This document shows positions 8,927-17,101 of a stretch of 64,000 nt of DNA, one piece after another; within the stretch, counting starts at the first letter, position 1; each line of letters starts with the position of its first letter. The notes below the pieces were generated by a model. It had not been told where the DNA came from and searched no databases. It saw nothing but the letters and a program-made list of their open reading frames with translations. This DNA is from JAEMQF01 sp963850525. Lineage in GTDB: Bacteria; Pseudomonadota; Gammaproteobacteria; Burkholderiales; Burkholderiaceae_C. Where the stretch lies: assembly GCA_963850525.1 (NCBI GenBank), contig CAWKLQ010000006.1, forward strand, positions 70,253 through 134,252. The letters are read 5' to 3'. Position numbers and translations under genes: made by a program.

Positions 8927-8942
8927 CGGCAGCCCTGCGGCG

Positions 8943-10211
8943 CTAAGCACCACGCGGCGCGGCACCATGCACCACGCGCTGCGGGAACGGAATCTCCACG
9001 CCCATCGCGTTCAGCACGTCGAGCACGGCCAGGTTCACGTCCGAGCGCACGCTGCCCTCGCCGTTCTCGGGGTCGGCAATCCAGAAGCTGATTTTCAAGT
9101 CCATGCCGTCGGCGGCGAAGGCGCTGAGCTGGCAATCCGGCGCGGGCTCGGCCAGGACCCGCGGCACGGCGGCAGCGGCGGCTGCGAGGCGCGGTTGCAG
9201 CGCCCGCACGTCGGTTCCGTACGCCACTTGCACGGCGCAGTGCAGCGCCACCAGCGAACTGCTGAGCGACCAGTTCTCGACGCGCTGCGTGATCAGGACT
9301 TCATTGGGAACAATCGCCTCGCGCCCGTTGAGCGCGCGGATCACGGTGTAGCGCGTGCGGATGTCGCTGATGCGACCCTCGAAGCCGTCGACCTTCACGG
9401 TGTCGCCGATGCGCAGGCTGCGTTCGGCGAGGACGACGAAGCCGCTCACGTAGTTCGCAGCGATCTTCTGCAGGCCAAAGCCTATGCCCACGCCCAGCGC
9501 GCCGCCCAGCACGCCCAGCGCCGTGAGGTCGATGCCCACCGCCGACAGCGCGAGCAGCAGACCCACCAGCAACAGCGCCGCGCGCACCAGCGTCGCCGCC
9601 ATCTTGCGAAACGACAGCGTATCGCCGCTGCCACGCAACAGGCGCCGCTCGATCGCCGCCGAGACCCACAGCGCGAGCACCATGACCAAGCCTGCGGTGA
9701 CCGTGCCTTCGACCACATTGCGCAACGAGACGCGCGCGCCGCCGATCTTCCAACCCACCTCTTCCATCGCCTCCAGCACCGACGGCAAGACGCCCGTGAC
9801 CCACAGGATCACGCCGCCCCAGGCGAGCCACGAGATCGACTTTTCGATGGCACGCACCCAGCGCGCGCGCGGCAGCGTGGCGCCGAGCACGCGCACGCTC
9901 AGGCGGATGATGGCGAGCGACAGCAGGATCGGAATCGCCAACCGGAACACTGCCGGTTGCAGGCTGCCGCTCAAGCCGAGCTTCGCGGCGTAGGCGAAGG
10001 CCAGCGCGAGCAGCGGGAACAGCACGCCGTCAACGACGTGTTTGCCGAACCAGATCGAGCCTTCGAGGGCCTGCGTGCCGCGCCACAGCCGCACCAAGAC
10101 CCAGGCCGCAGCCATGCACGTGGCGAGGACGGCGAGTTCGGTCAGCGCCGCAGGCTGGGCGAGTGCGCCCAGCAAGTCACTCAGTTCGCGCGTCGCGGAG
10201 GCCCGGGCCAT
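8943..10211 (-). CDS. Mechanosensitive channel of the MscS family
   Basis: A 422-residue inner-membrane protein with several N-terminal hydrophobic helices (about residues 22-40, 60-80, 90-108, 125-145, 165-185 and 205-230). The pore-lining helix and beta domain are recognisable as G-V-L-G-G-A-L-G-V-G-I-G-F-G-L-Q, then N-Y-V-S-G-F-V-V-L-A-E-R-S-L-R-I-G-D-T-V, the signature of MscS. A cytoplasmic C-terminal domain follows. Such channels release solutes on hypo-osmotic shock. It has more membrane helices than E. coli MscS, like many medium-length family members, so it is not named mscS outright. Confidence 0.92.
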   Translation of the reverse strand: MARASATRELSDLLGALAQPAALTELAVLATCMAAAWVLVRLWRGTQALEGSIWFGKHVVDGVLFPLLALAFAYAAKLGLSGSLQPAVFRLAIPILLSLAIIRLSVRVLGATLPRARWVRAIEKSISWLAWGGVILWVTGVLPSVLEAMEEVGWKIGGARVSLRNVVEGTVTAGLVMVLALWVSAAIERRLLRGSGDTLSFRKMAATLVRAALLLVGLLLALSAVGIDLTALGVLGGALGVGIGFGLQKIAANYVSGFVVLAERSLRIGDTVKVDGFEGRISDIRTRYTVIRALNGREAIVPNEVLITQRVENWSLSSSLVALHCAVQVAYGTDVRALQPRLAAAAAAVPRVLAEPAPDCQLSAFAADGMDLKISFWIADPENGEGSVRSDVNLAVLDVLNAMGVEIPFPQRVVHGAAPRGA

Positions 10212-10226
10212 GGCGGCTGAGCAGCT

Positions 10227-11162
10227 TCAGGCAGTGCCCAGTACGCGCAAGTGCGCCGCGACGCTGCGTGCCAGCGCGCTCAGGTTGTAGCCGCCCTCCA
10301 GGCACGAGACGATGCGGCCTTTGGCGTGTTTGTCTGCGACCTCTTTGATGCGCTTCGTCATCCACTCGTAATCGGCTTCGACCAGGCCGAGCTGGCCCAG
10401 GCCGTCTTCGCGGTGCGCGTCGAAACCCGCCGAGATGAAGATCATCTCCGGGCGAAACGCGTCGAGGCGCGGCAGCCAGTGCTGCTCGATCAGGGCGCGG
10501 ATCTCCGGCCCCTTGGTGTAGGGCGGCACCGGCAGGTTCACCATGTTGCTGCCCAGCGGCGGAACCCCGCTTCCCGGGTAGAGCGGATGCTGGAAGTAAC
10601 TCACCATCAGCATGCGGTCGTCGTTTGCGACGATGTCTTCGGTGCCGTTGCCGTGGTGCACGTCGAAGTCGACGATCGCCACGCGGCTCAAGCCGCCCAC
10701 GTCGAGCGCGTAACGCGCGGCGATTGCGACATTGTTGAAAAAGCAAAAGCCCATCGCCCGGCCGCGCGTCGCGTGGTGGCCAGGCGGACGCACGGCGCAG
10801 AACGCGTTGTCGAACTCTCCGGCGAGCACCCCCTGGGTCGCCGCCACCGCGGCCCCCGCGCCGCGCTGCACGGCCGCCCAAGTGCCGGCGCTGGCAGAGG
10901 TGTCGGGGTCCAGGGCGCGCGGGTTGCCGCTGCGTGAAACCTCTTCGAGCAGGTCGCGCAGTTGATTCACATAACCTGAGCTGTGAGCGAATGCAACGTG
11001 CTCGAGCGCCACCAAGGGGGCTTCGCGCCGCGTCAGCGTCGCCTCCAGGCCGGTGGCGAGCAAGTGGTCTTCGATGGCCGACAGGCGCTGCGGGCTTTCG
11101 GGGTGGCCGCGGCCCATGTCGTGGCCGCGGCATTCGATGTGCGTGAAAAAGGCAGTGGACAT
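10227..11162 (-). CDS. Histone deacetylase family protein (acetylpolyamine amidohydrolase-like)
   Basis: A zinc-dependent deacetylase of 311 residues. In bacteria such proteins act on acetylated polyamines or small acetylated amines, and a few on acetyl-lysine. The family motifs are in order: R-P-P-G-H-H-A (catalytic His pair), G-F-C-F-F-N-N, D-F-D-V-H-H-G-N-G-T (zinc Asp and His), and S-A-G-F-D-A-H (second zinc Asp). The C-terminal E-G-G-Y-N-L is also typical. The start at 11162 begins M-S-T-A-F-F-T-H-I-E-C-R-G-H-D-M-G. It is divergent from the moxR gene across 40 bases, which must hold both promoters. The substrate is not readable from the sequence. Confidence 0.92.
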   Translation of the reverse strand: MSTAFFTHIECRGHDMGRGHPESPQRLSAIEDHLLATGLEATLTRREAPLVALEHVAFAHSSGYVNQLRDLLEEVSRSGNPRALDPDTSASAGTWAAVQRGAGAAVAATQGVLAGEFDNAFCAVRPPGHHATRGRAMGFCFFNNVAIAARYALDVGGLSRVAIVDFDVHHGNGTEDIVANDDRMLMVSYFQHPLYPGSGVPPLGSNMVNLPVPPYTKGPEIRALIEQHWLPRLDAFRPEMIFISAGFDAHREDGLGQLGLVEADYEWMTKRIKEVADKHAKGRIVSCLEGGYNLSALARSVAAHLRVLGTA

Positions 11163-11202
11163 GGCGCGATGCGGGGTTGAGTTTTCGGGTAACGTGGGGC
11201 GG

Positions 11203-12183
11203 ATGAACGATTCTGTCTCAACCCATATTCTGCGGGCCGGGCAATCCGCCGATCTGACGAGCCAGGCGCTGGCCGACAAACTCTCGCAATTGATTGCCCA
11301 GGTTAGCACGATCGTCGTGGGCAAACGCACCCAGATCGAAGACTGCGTCGCCTGCCTTCTTGCCGGCGGACACCTGCTCATCGAAGACGTTCCCGGCGTG
11401 GGCAAAACGACGCTGGCGCACGCGCTGGCGGTGTCGCTGGGCCTGCGCTTTTCGCGCACCCAGTTCACCGCCGATCTGATGCCTGCCGACTTGACAGGCG
11501 TGAGCATTTACGAGCGCGCCAAGGAAGTCTTCGTCTTTCATCCCGGGCCGGTGTTCGCCCAGGTGCTGCTCGCCGATGAAATCAACCGCGCAGGTCCGAA
11601 GACGCAAAGCGCGTTGCTCGAAGCGATGGAAGAACACCAGGTCACCGTGGAAGGCGAAACACGCCCGCTGCCCAAGCCGTTTTTCGTGATCGCGACGCAG
11701 AATCCGAGCGACCAGCTCGGCACCTACCCGCTGCCCGAATCGCAGCTGGATCGCTTTTTGATGTGCATCACGCTCGGCTACCCCGACGCGCAGAGCGAAC
11801 GCGCGCTGCTCGCCGGGCAGGACCGGCGCGAAGCGATCCACGCCTTGCCGCCGGTGATGTCGCCCGAGCAGATGCTCGCCGCACAAAAAGCCGTTCAAGC
11901 GGTACACGCATCGAGTGCCTTGCTCGACTATTTGCAGGCACTGATCGGCGCAACGCGCTCCGGGCGCTGGTTCGTCGCGGGCCTCAGCCCGCGCGCAGGA
12001 ATCGGCGTGTTGCGCGCAGCGCGCGCGCGTGCGCTGCTCGACCAGCGCGATTACGTCGCGCCGGACGACATCCAGGCGATCCTGCCGCAGACGATTGCGC
12101 ACCGCTTGCAACCCGTCGCCGGCGCGGGGCGGGGCCGCGCCGAGCAGGTGCGCGCGATGATCGAAGCCGTCGCGCTGCCCTGA
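11203..12183 (+). CDS. MoxR-family AAA+ ATPase
   Basis: A cytoplasmic AAA+ chaperone-like ATPase of 326 residues. Walker A (G-V-G-K-T-T) is at about 65-70, Walker B (L-L-A-D-E-I-N) at 122-128, and sensor 1 (A-T-Q-N-P) at 154-158. The C-terminal lid domain includes the S-P-R-A motif. MoxR proteins typically remodel or activate membrane-associated partners and are encoded with DUF58 proteins, as here. The ATG at 11203 is preferred because upstream in-frame codons overlap the divergent deacetylase gene. It starts an operon with the DUF58 and transglutaminase genes. Confidence 0.94.
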   Translation: MNDSVSTHILRAGQSADLTSQALADKLSQLIAQVSTIVVGKRTQIEDCVACLLAGGHLLIEDVPGVGKTTLAHALAVSLGLRFSRTQFTADLMPADLTGVSIYERAKEVFVFHPGPVFAQVLLADEINRAGPKTQSALLEAMEEHQVTVEGETRPLPKPFFVIATQNPSDQLGTYPLPESQLDRFLMCITLGYPDAQSERALLAGQDRREAIHALPPVMSPEQMLAAQKAVQAVHASSALLDYLQALIGATRSGRWFVAGLSPRAGIGVLRAARARALLDQRDYVAPDDIQAILPQTIAHRLQPVAGAGRGRAEQVRAMIEAVALP

Positions 12184-12224
12184 ATCGGCGCGCGCCGAAC
12201 CGCCTCACGCATCCACCCGAGCTC

Positions 12225-13268
12225 GTGAACCCGGCGAACGTCTTGCGCGACCGGCGCGTCAAACCGCCGCCGCCGCGCAACCCATTCCAGTTGCCGGCAC
12301 ATTGGGTGCGGATGCGCTTTCGCGCCTGGTCGCAGTCGCGCCAGCCGCCCTCCGACACACGACTGCTCACGCAGCGCAACGTCTACATCCTGCCCACGCG
12401 CGCCGGCTTCATGTTCGCCGTGACCTTGATCGTGCTGCTCGTCGCGTCGCTGAACTACCAGTTGAATCTGGGCTACATCCTGACGTTTTTGCTCGCCGGC
12501 AGCGGCATCGTTTCGCTGCACATCACGCACAGCACGCTGCGCGGCCTGACGCTTCACCTGCGCCCGCTTCAGCCGGTGTTCGCCGGCGACGCCGCCTTGC
12601 TCGACTGCGTGCTCACGAGCCCGGACCGCGAGCGCTTCGGCATCGGCCTGAACGTGATCTCCGGCCCGCAGCGCCAGGTGAGCTGGGCGAATGTTCCGGC
12701 GGGTGGCCAGACCAGCACGACGGTGAGTTTCGTTCCCGAGGTGCGCGGCCTGCATGCGCTGCCGGCGCTCGTCGTGGAGACGCGCTTTCCGTTCGGGCTG
12801 TTCCGCGCGTGGACGTTCTGGCGTCCCGCGTCCAACCTGCTCGTCTACCCGCGGCCCGAGCTAGAGGCCCCGCCTTTGCCCCAGGCGCGCCCGGTTCCCG
12901 GCAGCGGCCAGGAGCAGCGCGCCGCAGCCACCGGCGAAACCGAGGGCGTTCGCGCGTATCGCCGCGGCGACGCGCTCAAGCTCGTGCTCTGGAAGAAGGC
13001 CGCCAAAGCGCTGGAAAGCGGCGGCGAACTCGTGAGCCGCGATACGCGCGTCGCCACGCAACGCCAGTTGGCGCTCGATTGGGCGCACTGTACCGGGCTG
13101 CCCGACGAGCAGCGCCTGGCGCGGCTCACGGCCTGGGTGCTGGACGCGCAGCGCAGCGCCGCCGACTATGCGCTGGTGCTGCCGGGAGTCGAGATTCCGC
13201 CCGCCTCGGGCGAAGCGCAGCGGCGCCGCTGCCTCGAAGCGCTGGCACTGTGGAAGTTGGACCGGTGA
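12225..13268 (+). CDS. DUF58 domain-containing membrane protein
   Basis: A 347-residue protein with a short proline-rich N-terminus. Two adjacent membrane helices follow (V-T-L-I-V-L-L-V-A-S-L-N-Y-Q-L-N-L-G-Y then L-T-F-L-L-A-G-S-G-I-V). After them comes a soluble part containing the DUF58 signature (G-E-T-E-G-V-R-A-Y-R-R-G-D). The domain is related to von Willebrand A-type folds and is a standard partner of MoxR ATPases. The start is uncertain: GTG at 12225 resembles homologues with a short leader, while ATG at 12312 would still keep both helices. Its stop overlaps the start of the next gene in a G-T-G-A arrangement, implying translational coupling. Confidence 0.88.
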   Translation: MNPANVLRDRRVKPPPPRNPFQLPAHWVRMRFRAWSQSRQPPSDTRLLTQRNVYILPTRAGFMFAVTLIVLLVASLNYQLNLGYILTFLLAGSGIVSLHITHSTLRGLTLHLRPLQPVFAGDAALLDCVLTSPDRERFGIGLNVISGPQRQVSWANVPAGGQTSTTVSFVPEVRGLHALPALVVETRFPFGLFRAWTFWRPASNLLVYPRPELEAPPLPQARPVPGSGQEQRAAATGETEGVRAYRRGDALKLVLWKKAAKALESGGELVSRDTRVATQRQLALDWAHCTGLPDEQRLARLTAWVLDAQRSAADYALVLPGVEIPPASGEAQRRRCLEALALWKLDR

Positions 13269-15409
13269 GCACATTCGACGCGACGCCCACGTCATCCCGG
13301 CGCACGCCGGGATCGACTGCCGATCGGGCCTCCGCCTCGGGCCGATGGGTCCCGGCTTTCGCCGGAATGACGGGTCGTTGGCCGAGATGGCCAGGCTGGC
13401 GCCACTTGCCGCGCGAAACGCGCGACACGCTGTTCCTCATCGGCGTGATCGGCTGGACGGTCGCGCCGCACGTCTCGCACCTGCCGCTGTGGTGCAGTGT
13501 ACTCACTGCCGCGGTGCTCGTGTGGCGCGCGCTGCTCGCGGTGCGCCAGGCGGCGTTGCCTGGCCGCGGCGTGATTTTGCTCGTTCTGGGCGTCGCCGCG
13601 GGGTTGACGTTGTGGTCGTATCAGACGCTGCTCGGCAAGGAGCCGGGCATCACGATGGCGATGTCGCTGATGGCGCTGAAGACGCTTGAGCTGCGCGCGC
13701 GGCGCGACGCCTTTGTCGTGTTCTTCCTCGGCTTCTTCCTCGTGCTGACGCACTTCCTCTACTCGCAGTCGCTGCTCGTCGCCGGCGCGATGCTGGTGTC
13801 GGTGTGGGGCCTGCTCACCGCCCTGGTGCTCGCCCACATGCCCGCCGGCCAACCCAGCCTGCGCCAGGCCGGCGCGCTTTCGGCGCGCACCGCGCTGCTC
13901 GGCGCGCCCATCATGGCGCTGCTGTTCGTGCTGTTCCCGCGCGTCGGCCCGCTCTGGGGCGTGCCGCAAGACGGCACGACGAGCACCGGCTTGTCGCTGC
14001 GCATGCGCATGGGGTCGGTGGCTGAAGTGGCGCTCGACGACAGCATCGCGCTGCGCGTGCGCTTCGAGGGCGCCCCGCCGAGCCCGCACGCGATGTACTT
14101 TCGCGGCCCGGTGCTCGGGCGTTTTGACGGCACCGAATGGCGCCCGCTGCCGGCGGCGTTCCCGTCGCCGCGCCGCCTGCCCGGCGAACTGCGCCCGCTG
14201 GGCCCGGCAGTGCGCTACGAAATGACGCTCGAGCCCTTGCGCCTGTCGATGTTGCCACTGCTCGAAGCCACACCGCGCGCGCCACTCATCGAAGGCACGC
14301 AAGTCATTGTTCAAGACGACCTTCAGGCGATCACCGACCGGCCCATCCAGCAGCGCCTGCGCTTCAGCGCCGAGGCGTATCCGGCCTACGCCCACGGTCC
14401 GCAGCGTCTGGGTGCGGGCCTGCGCGAGAACCTGGCGCTGCCGGAAGGCTTCAACCCGCGCTCCCTGGCGTGGGCCGCCGAGCTGCGCAGCCAGCCGCGC
14501 TACGCGAATGCCGACGCCACGACGCTCGCGCGCGCCTTGCTGGAACACATTCGCACGGCAAACTTCAGCTACACGCTGGCGCCCGGCGAGTACCTCGGGC
14601 CGGACATGATCGACGAGTTCTGGATGGACCGGCGCGCCGGATTCTGCGAACACTTCGCCGCGGCGTTCGTCGTTCTGATGCGCGCCCTCGATGTTCCCGC
14701 GCGCGTCGTCACCGGTTACCAGGGAACCGATCCCACCCCCGTCGACGGGTTTTACATCGTGCGCCAGAGCTCGGCGCACGCCTGGGCCGAGTATTGGCAA
14801 GAGGGCCTAGGCTGGCAGCGTGCCGACCCGACTGCCGCAGTCGCGCCGGAGCGCATCGAGCGCAGCCGCAACCTGTTGCCCGCCCCGGGCCTGATGGCCG
14901 GTGCCCTGGGCAGCCTGAGCCCCGAATTGCTCGCCAGCCTGCGCCAGGGCTGGGAGACGATGAACAACCGCTGGAACCAGTGGGTGCTCGGCTATTCGCG
15001 CGGCGCGCAATTCGACCTGCTGCGCAGCTTGGGGATGGAGTCGCCGCGCTGGGAAGACCTGGCGCTGCTGCTGGTCGGGTGCTTGAGTTCGCTGGCCGCC
15101 CTGGGCGCGCTCTGGGCCTGGCGCGACCGCAATCTGGTCGACCCGTGGACCCGTCAAATGGACAAGCTGCGCGCCGCGTTGCGCAGCGCCGGCCTGCCCT
15201 GCGCCGCGCACGAAGCGCCGCGCGCGTTGGCGACACGCGTGCAGGCGCAATTTGGCGAGTCCGCCGGCGACTTGGTGACGCTGCTCCTGGCCCTGGAGAC
15301 GCAGCGTTACAGCCGCGACGCACGTCAGCGCCCACTCGACGCGTTGACGCGGCAATTCGTCGCACGGGCGCGCAAGCTGGCGGTGCGAGCGCAAGTGCCC
15401 GCTCGATAA
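13265..15409 (+). CDS. Transglutaminase-like membrane protein (DUF3488/TgpA type)
   Basis: A 714-residue inner-membrane protein. About six hydrophobic helices between residues 55 and 230 form the DUF3488 region. A periplasmic transglutaminase-like cysteine protease domain follows, with the triad Cys461 (A-G-F-C-E-H-F), His505 (S-A-H-A-W) and Asp521 (A-D-P-T). A final helix and a C-terminal DUF4129-like segment complete it. In Pseudomonas the equivalent TgpA is essential, but its substrate is not known. The GTG start overlaps the DUF58 stop. Codons about 9-36 are made of a dispersed hairpin repeat (see the repeat at 13291), so the N-terminal tail is acquired sequence and translation might instead begin further in. 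Confidence 0.9.
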   Translation: MSTFDATPTSSRRTPGSTADRASASGRWVPAFAGMTGRWPRWPGWRHLPRETRDTLFLIGVIGWTVAPHVSHLPLWCSVLTAAVLVWRALLAVRQAALPGRGVILLVLGVAAGLTLWSYQTLLGKEPGITMAMSLMALKTLELRARRDAFVVFFLGFFLVLTHFLYSQSLLVAGAMLVSVWGLLTALVLAHMPAGQPSLRQAGALSARTALLGAPIMALLFVLFPRVGPLWGVPQDGTTSTGLSLRMRMGSVAEVALDDSIALRVRFEGAPPSPHAMYFRGPVLGRFDGTEWRPLPAAFPSPRRLPGELRPLGPAVRYEMTLEPLRLSMLPLLEATPRAPLIEGTQVIVQDDLQAITDRPIQQRLRFSAEAYPAYAHGPQRLGAGLRENLALPEGFNPRSLAWAAELRSQPRYANADATTLARALLEHIRTANFSYTLAPGEYLGPDMIDEFWMDRRAGFCEHFAAAFVVLMRALDVPARVVTGYQGTDPTPVDGFYIVRQSSAHAWAEYWQEGLGWQRADPTAAVAPERIERSRNLLPAPGLMAGALGSLSPELLASLRQGWETMNNRWNQWVLGYSRGAQFDLLRSLGMESPRWEDLALLLVGCLSSLAALGALWAWRDRNLVDPWTRQMDKLRAALRSAGLPCAAHEAPRALATRVQAQFGESAGDLVTLLLALETQRYSRDARQRPLDALTRQFVARARKLAVRAQVPAR
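13291..13371. repeat. Dispersed inverted-repeat element inside the 5' end of the transglutaminase gene
   Basis: The element begins GTCATCCCGGCGCACGCCGG and ends with a near reverse complement of that, CCGGCTTTCGCCGGAATGAC. Each end is itself a small hairpin (CCGGC, 4-base loop, GCCGG). This is the layout of the short palindromic repeats scattered in many beta- and gammaproteobacterial genomes. Here it keeps the reading frame open and adds about 27 codons. A single-hairpin relative occurs in moeA at 33218. Confidence 0.8.
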
Positions 15410-15448
15410 TTGCGCCCACTTTCGCGACCCACCGCACCCACTGCCCTC

Positions 15449-16537
15449 ATGCAAAGGCGACATCTGCTGCAACACTTGGCCGCCACGGCTTGGCCGGCAG
15501 CATTGCTCGCAGTCAACCTTCCGGCCGGGGCACAGAAGAAAAAAGTGCGCGAGTCGCGCCCGGAAGCCGAGCCCGGCGCCACGCCCTACCACGGCCGTGA
15601 AGACGTCGCGCTGTTTGCCTTCGAAGTGGCGCAGCGCCATGGACTGGACGCGCAATGGACGCTGGACGCGCTGCTGCAAGCGCGGCGCATTCCCAGCGTC
15701 GCGCGCCTCATCATGCCCGCACCCGCGGGCACCGCGAAGAACTGGGCAGCGTACCGGGCGCGCGCAATCGAGGCGGTGCGAATTCGCGCCGGACTCGCGT
15801 TCTGGAACGCGAACGAAGCCGCGCTCGTCAAGGCCGAAGAGCGATGGGGGGTCCCGGCGGAGATCGTCGTGGGAGTCATCGGCATCGAGTCGCTCTACGG
15901 CCAGCACATGGGCAACTACCGAGTCCTGGACGCGCTCGCCACCTTGAGTTTCGACTTTCCGAGCGGGCGCAGTGACCGCAGCGCATTTTTCCGCTCCGAA
16001 CTCGGCGACTTCCTGCTGCTGTGCCACCACCGCGCGACGGACCCCACACAGCCGCGCGGCTCTTACGCCGGGGCGATGGGCCTGGGCCAGTTCATGCCGT
16101 CCAGCGTGACCCGGTTTGCGCTGGACTTCGATGAAGACGGCAGCATCGACTTGAGTGGCAGCGTCGCCGACGCGATCGGCAGCGTCGCGCACTACCTTGC
16201 CGTGTTCGGCTGGCAACGCGGTGTGCCGCCGCGCTTCGCCGTGATCGCGCCCGCACAGCCACAAGACCTCGCCGTGCTGACCGCCCCCGACATCACCCCG
16301 ACCTTCACCGTGCAGGAGTTGACCGAGCGTGGCGCACAACTCGCACCGCAAGCGCTGGCCTTCGACGGCAAACTCGCCCTGGTCGAGCTGCACAACGGCG
16401 ACGCCGCACCAAGCTATGTGGCCGGCACCGACAACTTCTACGCGATCACGCGCTACAACTGGTCGAGCTATTACGCCCTGGCCGTCGTCGAACTCGGCGA
16501 AGCGGTCGCGCGCGAACGCAAGCGAAGCGTTCTCTGA
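15449..16537 (+). CDS. mltB: Lytic murein transglycosylase B-like
   Basis: A periplasmic enzyme that cleaves peptidoglycan glycan strands to form 1,6-anhydromuramic ends. The 362-residue protein starts at the ATG at 15449 with Q-R-R-H-L-L-Q and a hydrophobic segment ending in A-G-A-Q, a Tat-like signal peptide. The catalytic Glu147 sits in G-V-I-G-I-E-S-L-Y-G. The A-G-A-M-G-L-G-Q-F-M-P-S-S block and the Y-N-W-S-S-Y-Y-A C-terminal segment are specific to the MltB (GH103) family. No lipobox Cys is seen, so this is a soluble form. It follows the transglutaminase gene by 39 bases. Confidence 0.93.
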   Translation: MQRRHLLQHLAATAWPAALLAVNLPAGAQKKKVRESRPEAEPGATPYHGREDVALFAFEVAQRHGLDAQWTLDALLQARRIPSVARLIMPAPAGTAKNWAAYRARAIEAVRIRAGLAFWNANEAALVKAEERWGVPAEIVVGVIGIESLYGQHMGNYRVLDALATLSFDFPSGRSDRSAFFRSELGDFLLLCHHRATDPTQPRGSYAGAMGLGQFMPSSVTRFALDFDEDGSIDLSGSVADAIGSVAHYLAVFGWQRGVPPRFAVIAPAQPQDLAVLTAPDITPTFTVQELTERGAQLAPQALAFDGKLALVELHNGDAAPSYVAGTDNFYAITRYNWSSYYALAVVELGEAVARERKRSVL

Positions 16538-16547
16538 ACTGAGCGCT

Positions 16548-16955
16548 TCAGGCAAGCGCAAGTTCAAGCTCGGCGTGCCGCGGCGCGTGGCTGGGCTGGG
16601 CCGGCAGGCGCCAGGCGCTTGCATCGGCGAGCTCGAATTCAATCAGGTTGTCGGTGCGCGCCGCGCCGCGGAGTGCTTGCGCAATCACCGGCCCGCGCAC
16701 GGTCGTCTCGCGCACGGTCGTCTCGCGCACCGGCTCGCGCACCGGCTCGCGCCAAGGCTGGAACGCGATGTCGGCGGCGCTGTCTTCGCAGACCTCGAGG
16801 CCGTGTTCCAGCTCCCAACTCGAGTCGAACCACCCCGGGCCCAGCGGCATCGGGTCCAGCTCGTCCAGGTTCATCATCACGAAGCGGCGTTGCGCGCGGC
16901 CGGCGCGGTGCAGGCGTTGCAGAAGCAGTTGCAGCGTCAAGTGCATGCGGGTCAT
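16548..16955 (-). CDS. Hypothetical protein with internal tandem repeat
   Basis: A 135-residue protein of unknown family. The ATG at 16955 is chosen because AAGGAG lies 7 bases upstream of it; an in-frame ATG at 16970 would leave no ribosome site. The middle is a repetitive segment reading R-E-P-V twice then R-E-T-T-V twice, encoded by perfect short tandem repeats. No signal peptide or membrane helix is seen. It is convergent with mltB, 10 bases apart. Confidence 0.6.
   Translation of the reverse strand: MTRMHLTLQLLLQRLHRAGRAQRRFVMMNLDELDPMPLGPGWFDSSWELEHGLEVCEDSAADIAFQPWREPVREPVRETTVRETTVRGPVIAQALRGAARTDNLIEFELADASAWRLPAQPSHAPRHAELELALA
16696..16749. repeat. Short tandem repeats within the hypothetical gene
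   Basis: Two perfect 15-base units (CGCACGGTCGTCTCG) are followed directly by two perfect 12-base units (CGCACCGGCTCG). Both units are multiples of three, so copy-number change would keep the frame and alter only the length of the charged R-E-(P/T) segment. Confidence 0.85.
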
Positions 16956-17049
16956 GTCGGTCTCCTTCATCGATGTTTCGATGGGAGAAGTTTTCCGCGA
17001 TTGCACTCGAGCGCCTATCCCGCTGAAGGCGGAAATGCGGCTCGCGGAC

Positions 17050-17081
17050 GGCCCCCGCGAAGGGGCCCCACCAAAGGGGGG
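17050..17081 (-). terminator. Possible transcription terminator after prpE
   Basis: Two adjacent GC-rich hairpins lie 20-50 bases past the prpE stop. One is a GGCCCC stem closed on a TTCGC loop; the other is a C-run/G-run pair around TTTGGT. There is no following T-run, so this is a structural suggestion only. Confidence 0.35.
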
Positions 17082-17101
17082 TTTGCCGGAACGCGCAGCG
17101 C

